Below are positions 1 to 7,166 of a stretch of DNA of 34,707 bases, in pieces. Below the pieces are notes generated by a model. The model was not told the DNA's origin. It ran no database searches and worked only from the letters and a program-made list of their open reading frames with translations. Position 1 is the stretch's first letter. Every line of letters begins with the position of its first letter. The position numbers and the translations under genes are program-made. The DNA comes from Planctomycetaceae bacterium (lineage in GTDB: Bacteria; Planctomycetota; Planctomycetia; Pirellulales; Thermoguttaceae): contig WRKP01000027.1 in NCBI GenBank assembly GCA_009778035.1, positions 1-34,707 on the forward strand, in the 5' to 3' direction.

Positions 1-1
1 G

Positions 2-580
2 CATAGTCCTTCCAAGTTTGCCGATGCACGTTTGATTCGATTTGCAGATGATTTCGTCATTATGGCGAGAGACATTGATGATCGAATGATCAAGTGGGTT
101 GAGGAAAAGATCGAAGGGTGGATGGGACTTTCCATCAACCGAGAAAAGACGAAAGTGATTATGGCGGAGCAACACGGGACGACTTTGGATTTTCTAGGAT
201 ATTCATTTCGATATGACCAAAGTTTGCGAAGCAAACAAGGTCGGTACTGGAACAGAATACCCTCGAAAAAGTCTCTCAAACGCTTTTGTGCTAGGATACA
301 TGAGATCACGTCGAATGATTTTAGTCCGATTGGAGTCGTCATCATCCGCTTGAATCGTTTTATGCGAGGCTGGTCAAACTACTACGGTACGGGCTATCCT
401 AGTCGGACGTTCAACGCCCTGAATCACTACGTCAGACGGATATGGAAATTTCTACGACATCTGAGTCAGCGTCCTTTCAAACCACCTGAGGGGATGAGTT
501 GGTATGAGTTCATCTACAAGAAATTCAAGTTGTATCAGGTGAAACCCAAACCCAAGACTTGCGTGCAAGCCTTGCGGTGA
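2..580 (+). CDS. Group II intron reverse transcriptase/maturase, C-terminal part (5' end outside window)
   Basis: The frame is open to the left edge, so this is the last ~192 codons of a longer protein (family usual length 400-600 aa). It begins just before the catalytic FADD box (variant of YADD; ARLIRFADDFVIM), continues through the RT thumb, and ends with the group II maturase domain (RLNRFMRGWSNYYGTG). The family reverse-transcribes the intron and helps it splice. An intron RNA domain V follows immediately, which is the expected order for an intron-encoded protein. The TTG near base 32 is only an internal codon. Whether the whole element is intact cannot be judged from this window. Confidence 0.93.
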   Translation, partial: HSPSKFADARLIRFADDFVIMARDIDDRMIKWVEEKIEGWMGLSINREKTKVIMAEQHGTTLDFLGYSFRYDQSLRSKQGRYWNRIPSKKSLKRFCARIHEITSNDFSPIGVVIIRLNRFMRGWSNYYGTGYPSRTFNALNHYVRRIWKFLRHLSQRPFKPPEGMSWYEFIYKKFKLYQVKPKPKTCVQALR

Positions 581-741
581 GTGCATTCACGTCCGCCGGA
601 TGGGGGAAATCCACATGTCCGGTGGGAGGAGGGGCGAGGCGGCAGAGCGAAATGGTATGCGGCTAGTGAGACATGGAAGGGGAAACCCGGAAACAGAGTT
701 ATGCCGAAACCGTCAATCACGCTGTCCCTTGCCTACTCGAC
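581..741 (+). ncRNA. Group II intron 3' end (domains V and VI)
   Basis: Domain V is recognisable at 593-625. An 8-bp stem CCGCCGGA (593-600) pairs with TCCGGTGG (618-625), with the usual TG bulge, a short inner stem and a GAAA loop at 606-609. This is the catalytic hairpin of group II introns. Domain VI and the 3' splice site should lie downstream. I place the boundary near the CTACTCGAC motif ending at 741, but that is a guess from pattern. The panD promoter starts about 47 bases later, so the intron has inserted just upstream of it. Confidence 0.8.
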
Positions 742-787
742 AGTGGTGCTCCAACACTCCCGCCGGGCCGCTGCGCCTCCTCCAGAA

Positions 788-816
788 TTGACAACCGCAC
801 CCCTTTTTTATAGAAT
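788..816 (+). promoter_or_regulatory. Sigma-70 type promoter of panD, probably leaderless
   Basis: TTGACA (788-793), a 17-bp spacer and TAGAAT (811-816) form a near-consensus promoter. Transcription should begin 6-7 bases after the -10 box, at or within a base of the panD ATG at 823, leaving no room for a ribosome binding site. Confidence 0.75.
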
Positions 817-822
817 GGCACT

Positions 823-1176
823 ATGCAACGTATAATGCTCAAATCGAAAATTCACCGTGCCGTCCTGACCGGGACCGATCTGAACTACGAAGGAAGTATT
901 GCGATCGATTCGGCCTTGCTCGAAGCAGCCGATATTCTGCCAAATGAACAAGTCCAAGTTCTCAATGTGAATACGGGCACCCGAATTACAACATATGCGA
1001 TTGCTGCCGAACGGGGATCCGGTACTGTGATGCTCAACGGCCCCGCCGCACGGTCGGGAATCGTCGGCGATGTCCTCGTTATCCTGACATTTGTCAACCT
1101 CGATGCCAGCGAACTGGCCGGATACAGTCCAAAAATTGTTCACGTTGATGGCAACAATGGAGCCCCTCGGGTGTAA
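823..1176 (+). CDS. panD: Aspartate 1-decarboxylase proenzyme
   Basis: 117 aa, full length for the family. PanD makes beta-alanine from L-aspartate for pantothenate and coenzyme A synthesis, in the cytoplasm. The start MQRIMLKSKIHRA is typical. The self-cleavage site is visible as YEGSIAID, where the Gly-Ser bond (Ser25) is processed to give the catalytic pyruvoyl group. The family motif GTRITTYAI and the core LNGPAARSG are also present. It is a single-gene unit with its own strong promoter. A palindromic repeat sits 22 bases after the stop, between panD and the convergent acetyltransferase gene, where it could end both transcripts. Confidence 0.97.
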   Translation: MQRIMLKSKIHRAVLTGTDLNYEGSIAIDSALLEAADILPNEQVQVLNVNTGTRITTYAIAAERGSGTVMLNGPAARSGIVGDVLVILTFVNLDASELAGYSPKIVHVDGNNGAPRV

Positions 1177-1198
1177 ATCGCGTTGTAAAACTAAATTC

Positions 1199-1346
1199 GG
1201 AGCGTATTTCAATTTACTCTGGACAAAAAACCGTCATTCCGGCGCACGCCGGAATCCAGCCGAGCGACGTGCTCCCCGTTTCCCTGGATCCCGGCCTACG
1301 CCGGGATGACGAAAGAGCGTCCTGGCCAAATTGAAACACGCTCTAG
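1199..1346. repeat. Palindromic intergenic repeat, copy A
   Basis: A ~148-bp near-palindrome. The outer arms (GAGCGTATTTCAATTTACTC on the left; its imperfect inverse ending ACACGCTCTAG on the right) enclose two inner hairpins, GTCATTCCGGCG..CGCCGGAATCCAG and CTGGATCCCGGC..GCCGGGATGAC. The same architecture recurs at 2123, 5350 and 7023. It lies between the convergent 3' ends of panD and the GNAT gene and could act as a two-way terminator. Confidence 0.85.
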
Positions 1347-1393
1347 ATGGCAAATCCCGAGCCGTCGGTTGGCCTTTGGAACGAGGCTTGAAA

Positions 1394-2020
1394 TCAGCGG
1401 TCAACCCAAAAAGCAAGGCGGTTGGCAACCGTTTTAACACTGCCATCTGCTTGAACAGTCGGCCAATCAAACGAAACTGCAATATCGGTTTTCTCAAAGC
1501 CAAATTTCTGAAAAATCATCTCCGAGTCAACATAGCCAACAGGCCGTCGCACATCGTTCGGCTCCCTGTCAACGGCGAGAAAACAGAAACGAGAACAACC
1601 TTGTTCCTTGCCCGCATTTTTCAGCGTTTTAAGCGTTTGCCTGCCGAGGCCTTTGTTGCGGTATTCAGGCACGAAAATCATCTCGCCGAAATAGAAAAAC
1701 TGCTCCGGCACGATGCCATAGCGATACAGTTGTTCGCTGGCTTGACGGAGGATTTCCTGTTCATAGGAAAGCATTGTGCCAATGGCAATGCCGACAATTT
1801 CACCGTCGGCATCCATATCCCGTACAAGGATCAAGCGTGCGGTTGGGTCGGCGATGTATCTTGCAATGTATTTCTGCTCCGCATCGTATTTTTGCACATG
1901 CTCTTCCATCCCGGCATAGAGATAGGGATATTCCCGAAAGTATCGCAGTCGAAATTCGGATAGTTTTCCAATTTCGGCAGCCAGGCTTTCGCCGTGATGT
2001 GTTTGGATGTCAATGTTCAT
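1394..2020 (-). CDS. GNAT-family N-acetyltransferase
   Basis: 208 aa, reading leftward from an ATG at 2020. GNAT enzymes move an acetyl group from acetyl-CoA to an amine. The acetyl-CoA binding motif A is clear at about residues 115-135 (FVPEYRNKGLGRQTLKTL, containing the R/Q-x-x-G-x-G/A signature). It is followed by a beta strand CSRFCFLAVD and a C-terminal GFEKTDIAVSF typical of the fold. The substrate cannot be told. It stands alone between two copies of the palindromic repeat, convergent with panD and in tandem with the large membrane protein upstream. Confidence 0.8.
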   Translation of the reverse strand: MNIDIQTHHGESLAAEIGKLSEFRLRYFREYPYLYAGMEEHVQKYDAEQKYIARYIADPTARLILVRDMDADGEIVGIAIGTMLSYEQEILRQASEQLYRYGIVPEQFFYFGEMIFVPEYRNKGLGRQTLKTLKNAGKEQGCSRFCFLAVDREPNDVRRPVGYVDSEMIFQKFGFEKTDIAVSFDWPTVQADGSVKTVANRLAFWVDR

Positions 2021-2122
2021 TGCAGGAAATTGTCAGGGAAAATTTATTTTGTTCCGATTTTGCTATGAGGCTTCTCTGGAAACCGCCATCCATCGCACAC
2101 ATTATCATCCTGGCGCACACAC

Positions 2123-2237
2123 TGTCATCCCGGCGCACGCCGGAATCCAGCCACTGCGTGCGATGCCGATTCCTCTGGATTCCGGCTTTCGCCGGAATGA
2201 CGAAAACGCGTCCAGAGCAATTTGAAACCTGTTCTAA
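2123..2237. repeat. Palindromic intergenic repeat, copy B
   Basis: Both inner hairpins and the full right outer arm (ending TTTGAAACCTGTTCTAA) are present; the left outer arm is lost. The spacer between the two hairpins (GCGTGCGATGCCGATTCCTC) is nearly the same as in copy D at 7023, so these two copies are closely related. The right arm ends 3 bases before the stop codon of the next gene. Confidence 0.85.
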
Positions 2238-2240
2238 CGT

Positions 2241-4478
2241 TTAGTACGCATCCATCGCATCGGGCTGATTTATCCAACGGAAGCCGGTTCGCGCTCGAAT
2301 TTCGTCCAACCAAGCCTCATAAGCCTCAACAAACACATCCGTCTGGCCCGCCGCTTGATACTGCCAAGGCGGCATCAGTTGGAACTGCTCCCATAACGCA
2401 TCCGCCGACGGAGAACTGCTCGTCAATCGAACCACAAATACCAACGTCTGCGGCTGATTAAACACAGTGCCTGTCTCGCCGACCTGCAAGGAATAGACCG
2501 TCGTCATAAAATCCGCTCCCGGCGCAATAATCAAGCGATTGTCAAACGACGCATCGCCCTCCGCAACCCCTAACTCGCGAACTTCGCCCAACATCGGCGG
2601 AATTCGTTGCAACACGGCCGCAAAAGGCGAAAGACTCCCATACGATTTCCACGTAAAAGGCTCCGTCGCAACGACCGGCAAATCGCTTCGATCTGCAAAA
2701 GCCTCGACAAGGGATTGATCCGACGTTTTTGCCTCGTTTGCGAGTTCCTGTGCCTTTTGCAAGGCTAATTTTCTCGCTTCGACCTCTTTCCAACGCTGAA
2801 CGGCGAAATCCCGAACTTCGGCCAAGCGTTCCGGCTTCAACTCGGGATTATGGCCGGTAACCCACAATAATACGACATTTTGGTCGCCGACGAAGGTTTC
2901 GATCTGAAAAAGCAACGGCTCACTGTGGAACATGCGCACGAGATGTTGCCGTTCTTGCAGTCCCCGAGCCAGGCCGGTTTGCATCGCTGCATAGATATTT
3001 CCCATCGGGACGGTAACAAGTTCGAGGCCGAGTTCCGCGGCGAAAGCCGATAAATCCGGCATCGGCGGGGGCTGGCGGCCTTGGTAATAATGCTCTAAAT
3101 AGATGCCGGAGTATTCCGTCATCTTTTCCTGGACCAGCGACAGGGCGTCGATTGCCTTACGCTCGGCCAAGGTTTCGCGGATTTGCTCTTTGACCTCATC
3201 GAACGGACGGTACAGAACACTCAAATCGACCGGGACGTCGGCAGATTCGCTTGCAGACTCCTCGTTGGCCGATTCGGATTCCGTGATTTCATCATCGTTC
3301 TGATAAGAAACCAGCCGCGTTGTGACGTTTCTCTCCGTCATTGCGTTGCCATCCAGTCCGGGCTCTGTTTCGCCGGGCTCTGTTTCGCTGGGCTCGGTTT
3401 CCGTTGGTTCATCCTCTTGGCCCGGCCCAACAGTCGGCGGCTCGACAGTCGGCGTGATGACATTACCCGGCGTGGGGAACGGAGCCGTCCCCGTCCCTGC
3501 ACCCGGCAGAGTCGGGAAAATACCGCCGGAGCCGGGAAAACGCGGCGATTCCAGCAGCGGTGAGACCGGTCGGCGGAACTCAATGTCCTTGTTCTCCTCG
3601 TAATAGGCCAAAATTTCCTCGTCGGTAATCGAATCCAGCAACATCTGCGTCGGTTCGGCAATGATGTACTGGAATGCCAACTCGACCGGCACAATAAAGC
3701 CGACTTCGGACGATAGCGGATTGTGCCTTTGTGTTTTATGGGCGTCGAAAAATGCGTTGAGTTGCCTGTCCGTCGGTTCGCCGACTTGATTGACAAATTG
3801 AGCGACGGGAACGGCGGCGGCTTCGACGGCGACTTGCCGATTCAGCCGTTGAAACCAGTCCCAATGCGTCACGGGCGAGATGGCGGTGGTTGACAAAGAA
3901 AAACGCTCAAACGATTTTTCCCATCGGATTTGACGGATGAGGAGTTGCTCTAATGCTTGGTGCGACAGGCCGGAAAGCCGAAGGGCATCGCGGTAAATTT
4001 CATCGGAAAGCAGGTTGCCGGAGAGTTGCGAGAGGAGATGCGAGACATCATTCCAATCCGGTGTAAGTCCTTCGTGTTGTGCGTGTTGAGTAACGAGCCA
4101 AACGTTGACCAGTTGTTCGGGACTACGGAGTTGTGCAAGTCGGACGATATAGGATTCCAGGGGCCTGAGGGTTTGCATTCGCTCAAATCGGTTATCGGCA
4201 TCGGCTTCGTCGTCGAGGAGTTGTCGGTAGAGCACTTCGAGGAATCGCCTTAGGGCATCGTGATTTTCTTGGAACCGATAGAGTTCAGCTTCGGTAACGC
4301 GGCCGAACTGTCGGGATTCGGCGATGGTAAGGATTTGCGAGCCGGGCCCTCCTCGTCCTCCGCCGACGAGGTCGAGTATTGCGGGCAGGAAGATGAAGGA
4401 GATGATAGCGAGGAGAGTGAGTCCTGCCATCCAACCGGTTTTATTTCGTTGAAAAGACCTAAAGGGGTGAAATGCCAT
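2241..4478 (-). CDS. Membrane-anchored PpiD/SurA-like periplasmic protein
   Basis: 745 aa. A short basic N-terminus is followed by one membrane helix at about residues 16-37 (GWMAGLTLLAIISFIFLPAI); the rest should be outside the membrane. The helical region after the anchor, with LTPDWNDVSHLLSQL and ITDEEILAYYEENKDIEF, resembles the SurA_N/PpiD chaperone domain, whose members hold unfolded exported proteins. A disordered stretch near residues 320-385 contains Pro/Gly-rich sequence and repeated ET-EP-SE-TEPGETEPG acidic units. I cannot see a clear parvulin active site, so isomerase activity is not claimed. The C-terminal ~150 residues (SLQVGETGTVFNQP) look like a degenerate PpiD tail. It is a single-gene unit; copy B of the repeat lies at its 3' end. 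Confidence 0.6.
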   Translation of the reverse strand: MAFHPFRSFQRNKTGWMAGLTLLAIISFIFLPAILDLVGGGRGGPGSQILTIAESRQFGRVTEAELYRFQENHDALRRFLEVLYRQLLDDEADADNRFERMQTLRPLESYIVRLAQLRSPEQLVNVWLVTQHAQHEGLTPDWNDVSHLLSQLSGNLLSDEIYRDALRLSGLSHQALEQLLIRQIRWEKSFERFSLSTTAISPVTHWDWFQRLNRQVAVEAAAVPVAQFVNQVGEPTDRQLNAFFDAHKTQRHNPLSSEVGFIVPVELAFQYIIAEPTQMLLDSITDEEILAYYEENKDIEFRRPVSPLLESPRFPGSGGIFPTLPGAGTGTAPFPTPGNVITPTVEPPTVGPGQEDEPTETEPSETEPGETEPGLDGNAMTERNVTTRLVSYQNDDEITESESANEESASESADVPVDLSVLYRPFDEVKEQIRETLAERKAIDALSLVQEKMTEYSGIYLEHYYQGRQPPPMPDLSAFAAELGLELVTVPMGNIYAAMQTGLARGLQERQHLVRMFHSEPLLFQIETFVGDQNVVLLWVTGHNPELKPERLAEVRDFAVQRWKEVEARKLALQKAQELANEAKTSDQSLVEAFADRSDLPVVATEPFTWKSYGSLSPFAAVLQRIPPMLGEVRELGVAEGDASFDNRLIIAPGADFMTTVYSLQVGETGTVFNQPQTLVFVVRLTSSSPSADALWEQFQLMPPWQYQAAGQTDVFVEAYEAWLDEIRARTGFRWINQPDAMDAY

Positions 4479-4565
4479 AGAATGGGTATCCTTACTGAAA
4501 CTGAATTGTCTAAAGTCCGCTTTCCCCGCTCATTGTACCATAAATGCAGTCCGTCGGCAAGATTG

Positions 4566-4727
4566 GGGTGTGTCAGACCCTTTTTTGATTGGATGTTCGT
4601 AAGTCATGATGGGACATTGACTTATGAATGCAACATGAAATTTGGAAGCGATGTGCAGACTTGATAAAGTGTGTCAAAGACACTCTTTATTAAGGAGTTT
4701 CACAATGACTTATGCTAGAAAGCAGCT
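4566..4727 (+). mobile_element. Probable remnant of a REP-associated (IS200-like, RAYT) transposase
   Basis: This gap (4479-4802) holds no intact gene. At 4566-4586 there is GGGT..ACCC followed by six T. At 4665-4689 there is an 11-bp hairpin (TAAAGTGTGTC..GACACTCTTTA, one mismatch). A good ribosome binding site AAGGAG (4692-4697) sits 7 bases before an ATG at 4705 that encodes MTYARKQL. From memory this resembles the start of RAYT transposases, which normally continue towards a PYYHCxSRCVRRAF box. Here the similarity stops after eight residues and the frame runs into the 3' end of the neighbouring gene. I read it as a deleted element; the evidence is short. Confidence 0.4.
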
Positions 4728-4802
4728 TCCCAAGTACTGCCAGCAGTTCATTAGCGGCTGGTCTCAAGATGTCTTCAACATGCGGCTCTGCAATATCGAT
4801 CA

Positions 4803-5258
4803 CTACCCAAAGAGTTCCTCGCTTCCGATGGGCAGTATGTTCCTTCCCTGCAACATTTCGATGGCGGCGTCCGGATTATCAAATCGGAAAACAATGATCG
4901 CACCGTCCTTTATTTCGCTTCGACATTCATCGAGTTTGATACGTTGCGAAAAGCCGTACATGTACTCGATATTCAGTCCAGATTCGTCGATCACATCGAG
5001 AATATCGGCCAAGCCGCCAGGCCGGTGTCCCACGATAAGAGCAACGACCTCGGACACGCGGACGATGACGCCGTTAGTTTCAAACACCTCTTTGGCACGC
5101 TCCCAATCTTTAACTAAAATCCGCAATATACCGAACTGTTCCGTGTCGGCAAGGGCCATCGTTTCGATGTTGATACCGTTATCAGCAAGCGTTCGGCAGG
5201 CTGTCCGAACGTTGCCCGGCTTGTTTTCCAAAAACAGGGAAAGTTGCTTAAGTTTCAT
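4803..5258 (-). CDS. Tandem ACT-domain protein
   Basis: 151 aa made of two ACT domains (about residues 1-67 and 68-140). ACT domains bind amino acids and regulate metabolic enzymes. The first reads KQLSLFLENKPGNVRTACRT then GINIETMALADT, the usual beta-alpha-beta start. The second reads VVALIVGHRPGGLADILDVI then GLNIEYMYGF. There is no enzymatic domain, so it is a small ligand-binding regulator; which amino acid and which partner are unknown. Free-standing proteins like this are often next to phenylacetate-CoA ligase genes, but no such gene is in this window. It has its own promoter and diverges from the riboswitch/DUF1559 unit. Confidence 0.85.
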   Translation of the reverse strand: MKLKQLSLFLENKPGNVRTACRTLADNGINIETMALADTEQFGILRILVKDWERAKEVFETNGVIVRVSEVVALIVGHRPGGLADILDVIDESGLNIEYMYGFSQRIKLDECRSEIKDGAIIVFRFDNPDAAIEMLQGRNILPIGSEELFG

Positions 5259-5297
5259 ACTACACCGACTTCGTTATGGCCTAACCGCCTCTCATGT

Positions 5298-5326
5298 ATT
5301 CTAGCAAGTGCCGATAAAATTTGCAA
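5298..5326 (-). promoter_or_regulatory. Promoter of the ACT-domain gene
   Basis: On the minus strand TTGCAA (5326-5321), a 17-bp spacer and TAGAAT (5303-5298). It leaves a 5' leader of roughly 30-35 bases before the ATG at 5258. Confidence 0.6.
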
Positions 5327-5349
5327 TGCGTGCCTGTTTGAACGGCGGC

Positions 5350-5497
5350 TAGAGCGAGTTTCAAATTGCTCTGAACGCGTTTTCGTCATCCCGGCGCAAG
5401 CCGGGAACCAGGGAAGCGGTATGTACACTGTTTGGCTGGATTCCGGCGTGCGCCGGAATGACGATTTTTTGTCCAAAGCAATTTGAAATATGCTCTA
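5350..5497. repeat. Palindromic intergenic repeat, copy C (most complete)
   Basis: A 148-bp element with both outer arms intact: TAGAGCGAGTTTCAAATTGC on the left, and TTTGAAATATGCTCTA on the right. The inner hairpins are GTCATCCCGGCG..CCGGGAACCAG and CTGGATTCCGGC..GCCGGAATGAC. It lies between two divergent units, just behind the ACT promoter and 70 bases ahead of the riboswitch. Confidence 0.87.
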
Positions 5498-5566
5498 ACG
5501 TTTATCGCAACAAAGTTTGACACCCGCTTGCACAAATCAAACGATCTGCTAAAATGACCCCAGTTT

Positions 5567-5768
5567 GGTAACGGTGCTGTCCTTCGCCTGCGTTGAAGGA
5601 CAACAACAGGGAATCCAGTGAAAGGCTTTGTTCATCCAACATCGCCCCAGTCTGGAACGGTCCTCGCCGCTGTAACCGGCATAAAAACATTCATTCTTTA
5701 AGCCATTGACCAATATAGGTCGAGAAGGCGAAATGTTTTGCCGGAAGTCAGAAGACCTACCGATTGCC
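5567..5768 (+). promoter_or_regulatory. Cobalamin riboswitch upstream of the DUF1559 gene
   Basis: Conserved blocks of the cobalamin (B12) aptamer occur in the right order. GGGAATCCAGTGAAA (5609-5623) is followed by CTGG (5652-5655), which pairs with CCAG. Next come CGCCGCTGTAACCGG (5665-5679), the AAGCCATTGACC..GGTCGAGAAGGCGAAA segment (from 5700), and the B12 box AGTCAGAAGACCTACC (5746-5761). The closing stem P1 forms between GGTAACGGT (5567-5575) and ACCGATTGCC (5759-5768) with one bulged base. Downstream, AGGGAAAT (5797-5804) can pair with ATTCTCCCT (5819-5827), ending 4 bases before the ATG at 5832 where the ribosome must bind, and no U-run follows. Control of translation is therefore more likely than termination. 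Confidence 0.88.
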
Positions 5769-5831
5769 GTAAGAGTATTTCCTCAAGCGATGGACAAGGG
5801 AAATGCAAATCATCGTAAATTCTCCCTACTT

Positions 5832-6740
5832 ATGTCACGTAAACCGTATGCGTTCACACTGGTTGAACTTCTCGTCGTCATTGCTGTCATCGGCATGCTC
5901 ATCGCCCTACTGCTTCCGGCCATTCAAGCCGCCCGCGAAGCCGCCCGGCGGATGTCCTGCTCCAATAATCTCCGCCAAATCGGCATTGCTGTACACAATT
6001 ATCATGACGTCTATCAGCAAATCCCGCCCGGAAGGGAAAACCAAACGATGTTCGGTTGGGGAGCACTGATCCTGCCCTACGTCGAGCAGGGAAACCTGCA
6101 ATCACTCATCAATTTCAATGAAAAAATGTACAACGAACCCAACCGCACGACGGGGCAAACGCTCATCCCCCTTTTTCTCTGCCCGAGCAACCAAGAACGC
6201 ACCGTTCGGGATACGGAATTTTACAATCCCGACAGGGGTTGGGCGATGGAAATACTCCCGTTGGCACCGAGTCATTACGGCGGCATTCTGTCGGAAAGAA
6301 TTACTCCCTTCGGTGCCGCCTTGGAAGCGGACGGTTGGACTCTGAAAAATGATGAACTCGGCTGTATTTTAATGAATCGGCGGATTGGTTTTGCGGCAAT
6401 CACGAGCGGGCTGTCCAATACGGCAATGATTGCGGAGGCCTCGTCCTACGAAACCATTGATCCGCCGGTCTATGCCAATGGCAGTTGGATTAGCGGAACG
6501 AACATTTTCCGAAAGACGACCGCTCCGATCAATTACAGGCCGCGGTGTGAGCATTTTAATACATCGGAACCCTGGCATTGCTCGGAATGTTCGGCATATC
6601 AATATGAGGTGCGTAGTTTTCATCCTTCGGGAGCGTTTTTTTTGTACGCAGACGGTTCGGTGCATTTTTTGGCGACCGCGACGGCGATCGAAGTGCTCGG
6701 TGCGTTGTGTAACCGAATGGGAGGACTGGATTCGTGGTAG
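5832..6740 (+). CDS. DUF1559 prepilin-type protein under a cobalamin riboswitch
   Basis: 302 aa from the ATG at 5832. The frame is open further up (another ATG at 5790), but 5832 starts right at the leader MSRKPYAFTLVELLVV, a class III prepilin signal cleaved before Phe by a prepilin peptidase. A hydrophobic helix follows, then the DUF1559 hallmark AAREAARRMSCSNNLRQIG. The globular part contains the family's SGLSNTAMIAEAS and ends with FHPSGAFFLYADGSVHFL, the usual H-x(n)-DGSV motif. Planctomycetes carry dozens to hundreds of such genes; their function is not established, but they are thought to be pilin-like surface or secretion proteins. Its own 5' leader carries the B12 riboswitch, which is unexpected for this family and suggests that expression falls when cobalamin is plentiful. 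Confidence 0.93.
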   Translation: MSRKPYAFTLVELLVVIAVIGMLIALLLPAIQAAREAARRMSCSNNLRQIGIAVHNYHDVYQQIPPGRENQTMFGWGALILPYVEQGNLQSLINFNEKMYNEPNRTTGQTLIPLFLCPSNQERTVRDTEFYNPDRGWAMEILPLAPSHYGGILSERITPFGAALEADGWTLKNDELGCILMNRRIGFAAITSGLSNTAMIAEASSYETIDPPVYANGSWISGTNIFRKTTAPINYRPRCEHFNTSEPWHCSECSAYQYEVRSFHPSGAFFLYADGSVHFLATATAIEVLGALCNRMGGLDSW

Positions 6741-6766
6741 GGCACACGAGCGGGAAGGGCTGGGGC

Positions 6767-6794
6767 TTGTCAATGACGCTCTTTTGGTTAAAAT
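6767..6794 (+). promoter_or_regulatory. Promoter of rpmG
   Basis: TTGTCA (6767-6772), a 16-bp spacer and TAAAAT (6789-6794). A leader of about 24 bases follows and carries a GGGAG ribosome binding site before the ATG at 6824. Confidence 0.6.
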
Positions 6795-6823
6795 GAAGGG
6801 CGTACGTTGTCGGGAGATTAATC

Positions 6824-7006
6824 ATGGCAGGCAAAGGAAAAGGGAAAAAAGGCAAGAAAAAGGCAGAAACGGTGTTCCTCGTTTGCGAAGAAACGGGCGA
6901 TTATAATTACGCCGTCCGAAGAAAGCCCGGCGGAGAGAAACTCAAATTGAACAAATACTGCCCAAGACTGCGAAGGCATACCGTCCATAACGAACGGAAA
7001 AAATAG
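6824..7006 (+). CDS. rpmG: 50S ribosomal protein L33
   Basis: 60 aa, with a Lys/Gly-rich start (MAGKGKGKKGKKK) followed by the L33 body VFLVCEETGDYNYAVRRK and LKLNKYCPRLRRHTVHNE. L33 sits near the tRNA exit site of the large subunit. Zinc-binding forms have two CxxC pairs; here only one cysteine of each pair remains (CEET and CPRL), so this is a zinc-free form, the kind often made as the replacement copy under zinc limitation. It is monocistronic, with a visible promoter and ribosome binding site. Repeat copy D follows 16 bases after the stop. Confidence 0.93.
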   Translation: MAGKGKGKKGKKKAETVFLVCEETGDYNYAVRRKPGGEKLKLNKYCPRLRRHTVHNERKK

Positions 7007-7022
7007 GGGGCGGTGCTGATGC

Positions 7023-7150
7023 TAGAGTGTCTAACTCCTCTGGATAAAAAACCGTCATCCCGGCACAAGCCGGGATCCAGACATTGCGTGCGGTGCCGAT
7101 TCCTCTAGATTCTGGCTTATGCCGGAATGACGATTTTCTGTCCAAAGCAA
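7023..7150. repeat. Palindromic intergenic repeat, copy D
   Basis: The left outer arm (TAGAGTGTCTAACTCCTCTG) and both inner hairpins are present. The right arm is cut short at GTCCAAAGCAA, 16 bases before the hemH start. The inner spacer GCGTGCGGTGCCGATTCCTC matches that of copy B with one change. Confidence 0.82.
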
Positions 7151-7166
7151 AAATGGATACGCCCTG

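Noticed and set aside
4699-4801. Minus-strand GTG frame reading VIDIAEPHVEDILRP just after the ACT stop
   Set aside because: It looks protein-like but is only ~37 codons, starts on GTG inside the ACT stop region without a ribosome binding site, and matches nothing I recognise.
4642-5304. 220-aa plus-strand frame across the ACT gene
   Set aside because: It covers the ACT gene in antisense. Only its internal ATG at 4705 with the ribosome binding site is of interest, and that is treated as a transposase remnant.
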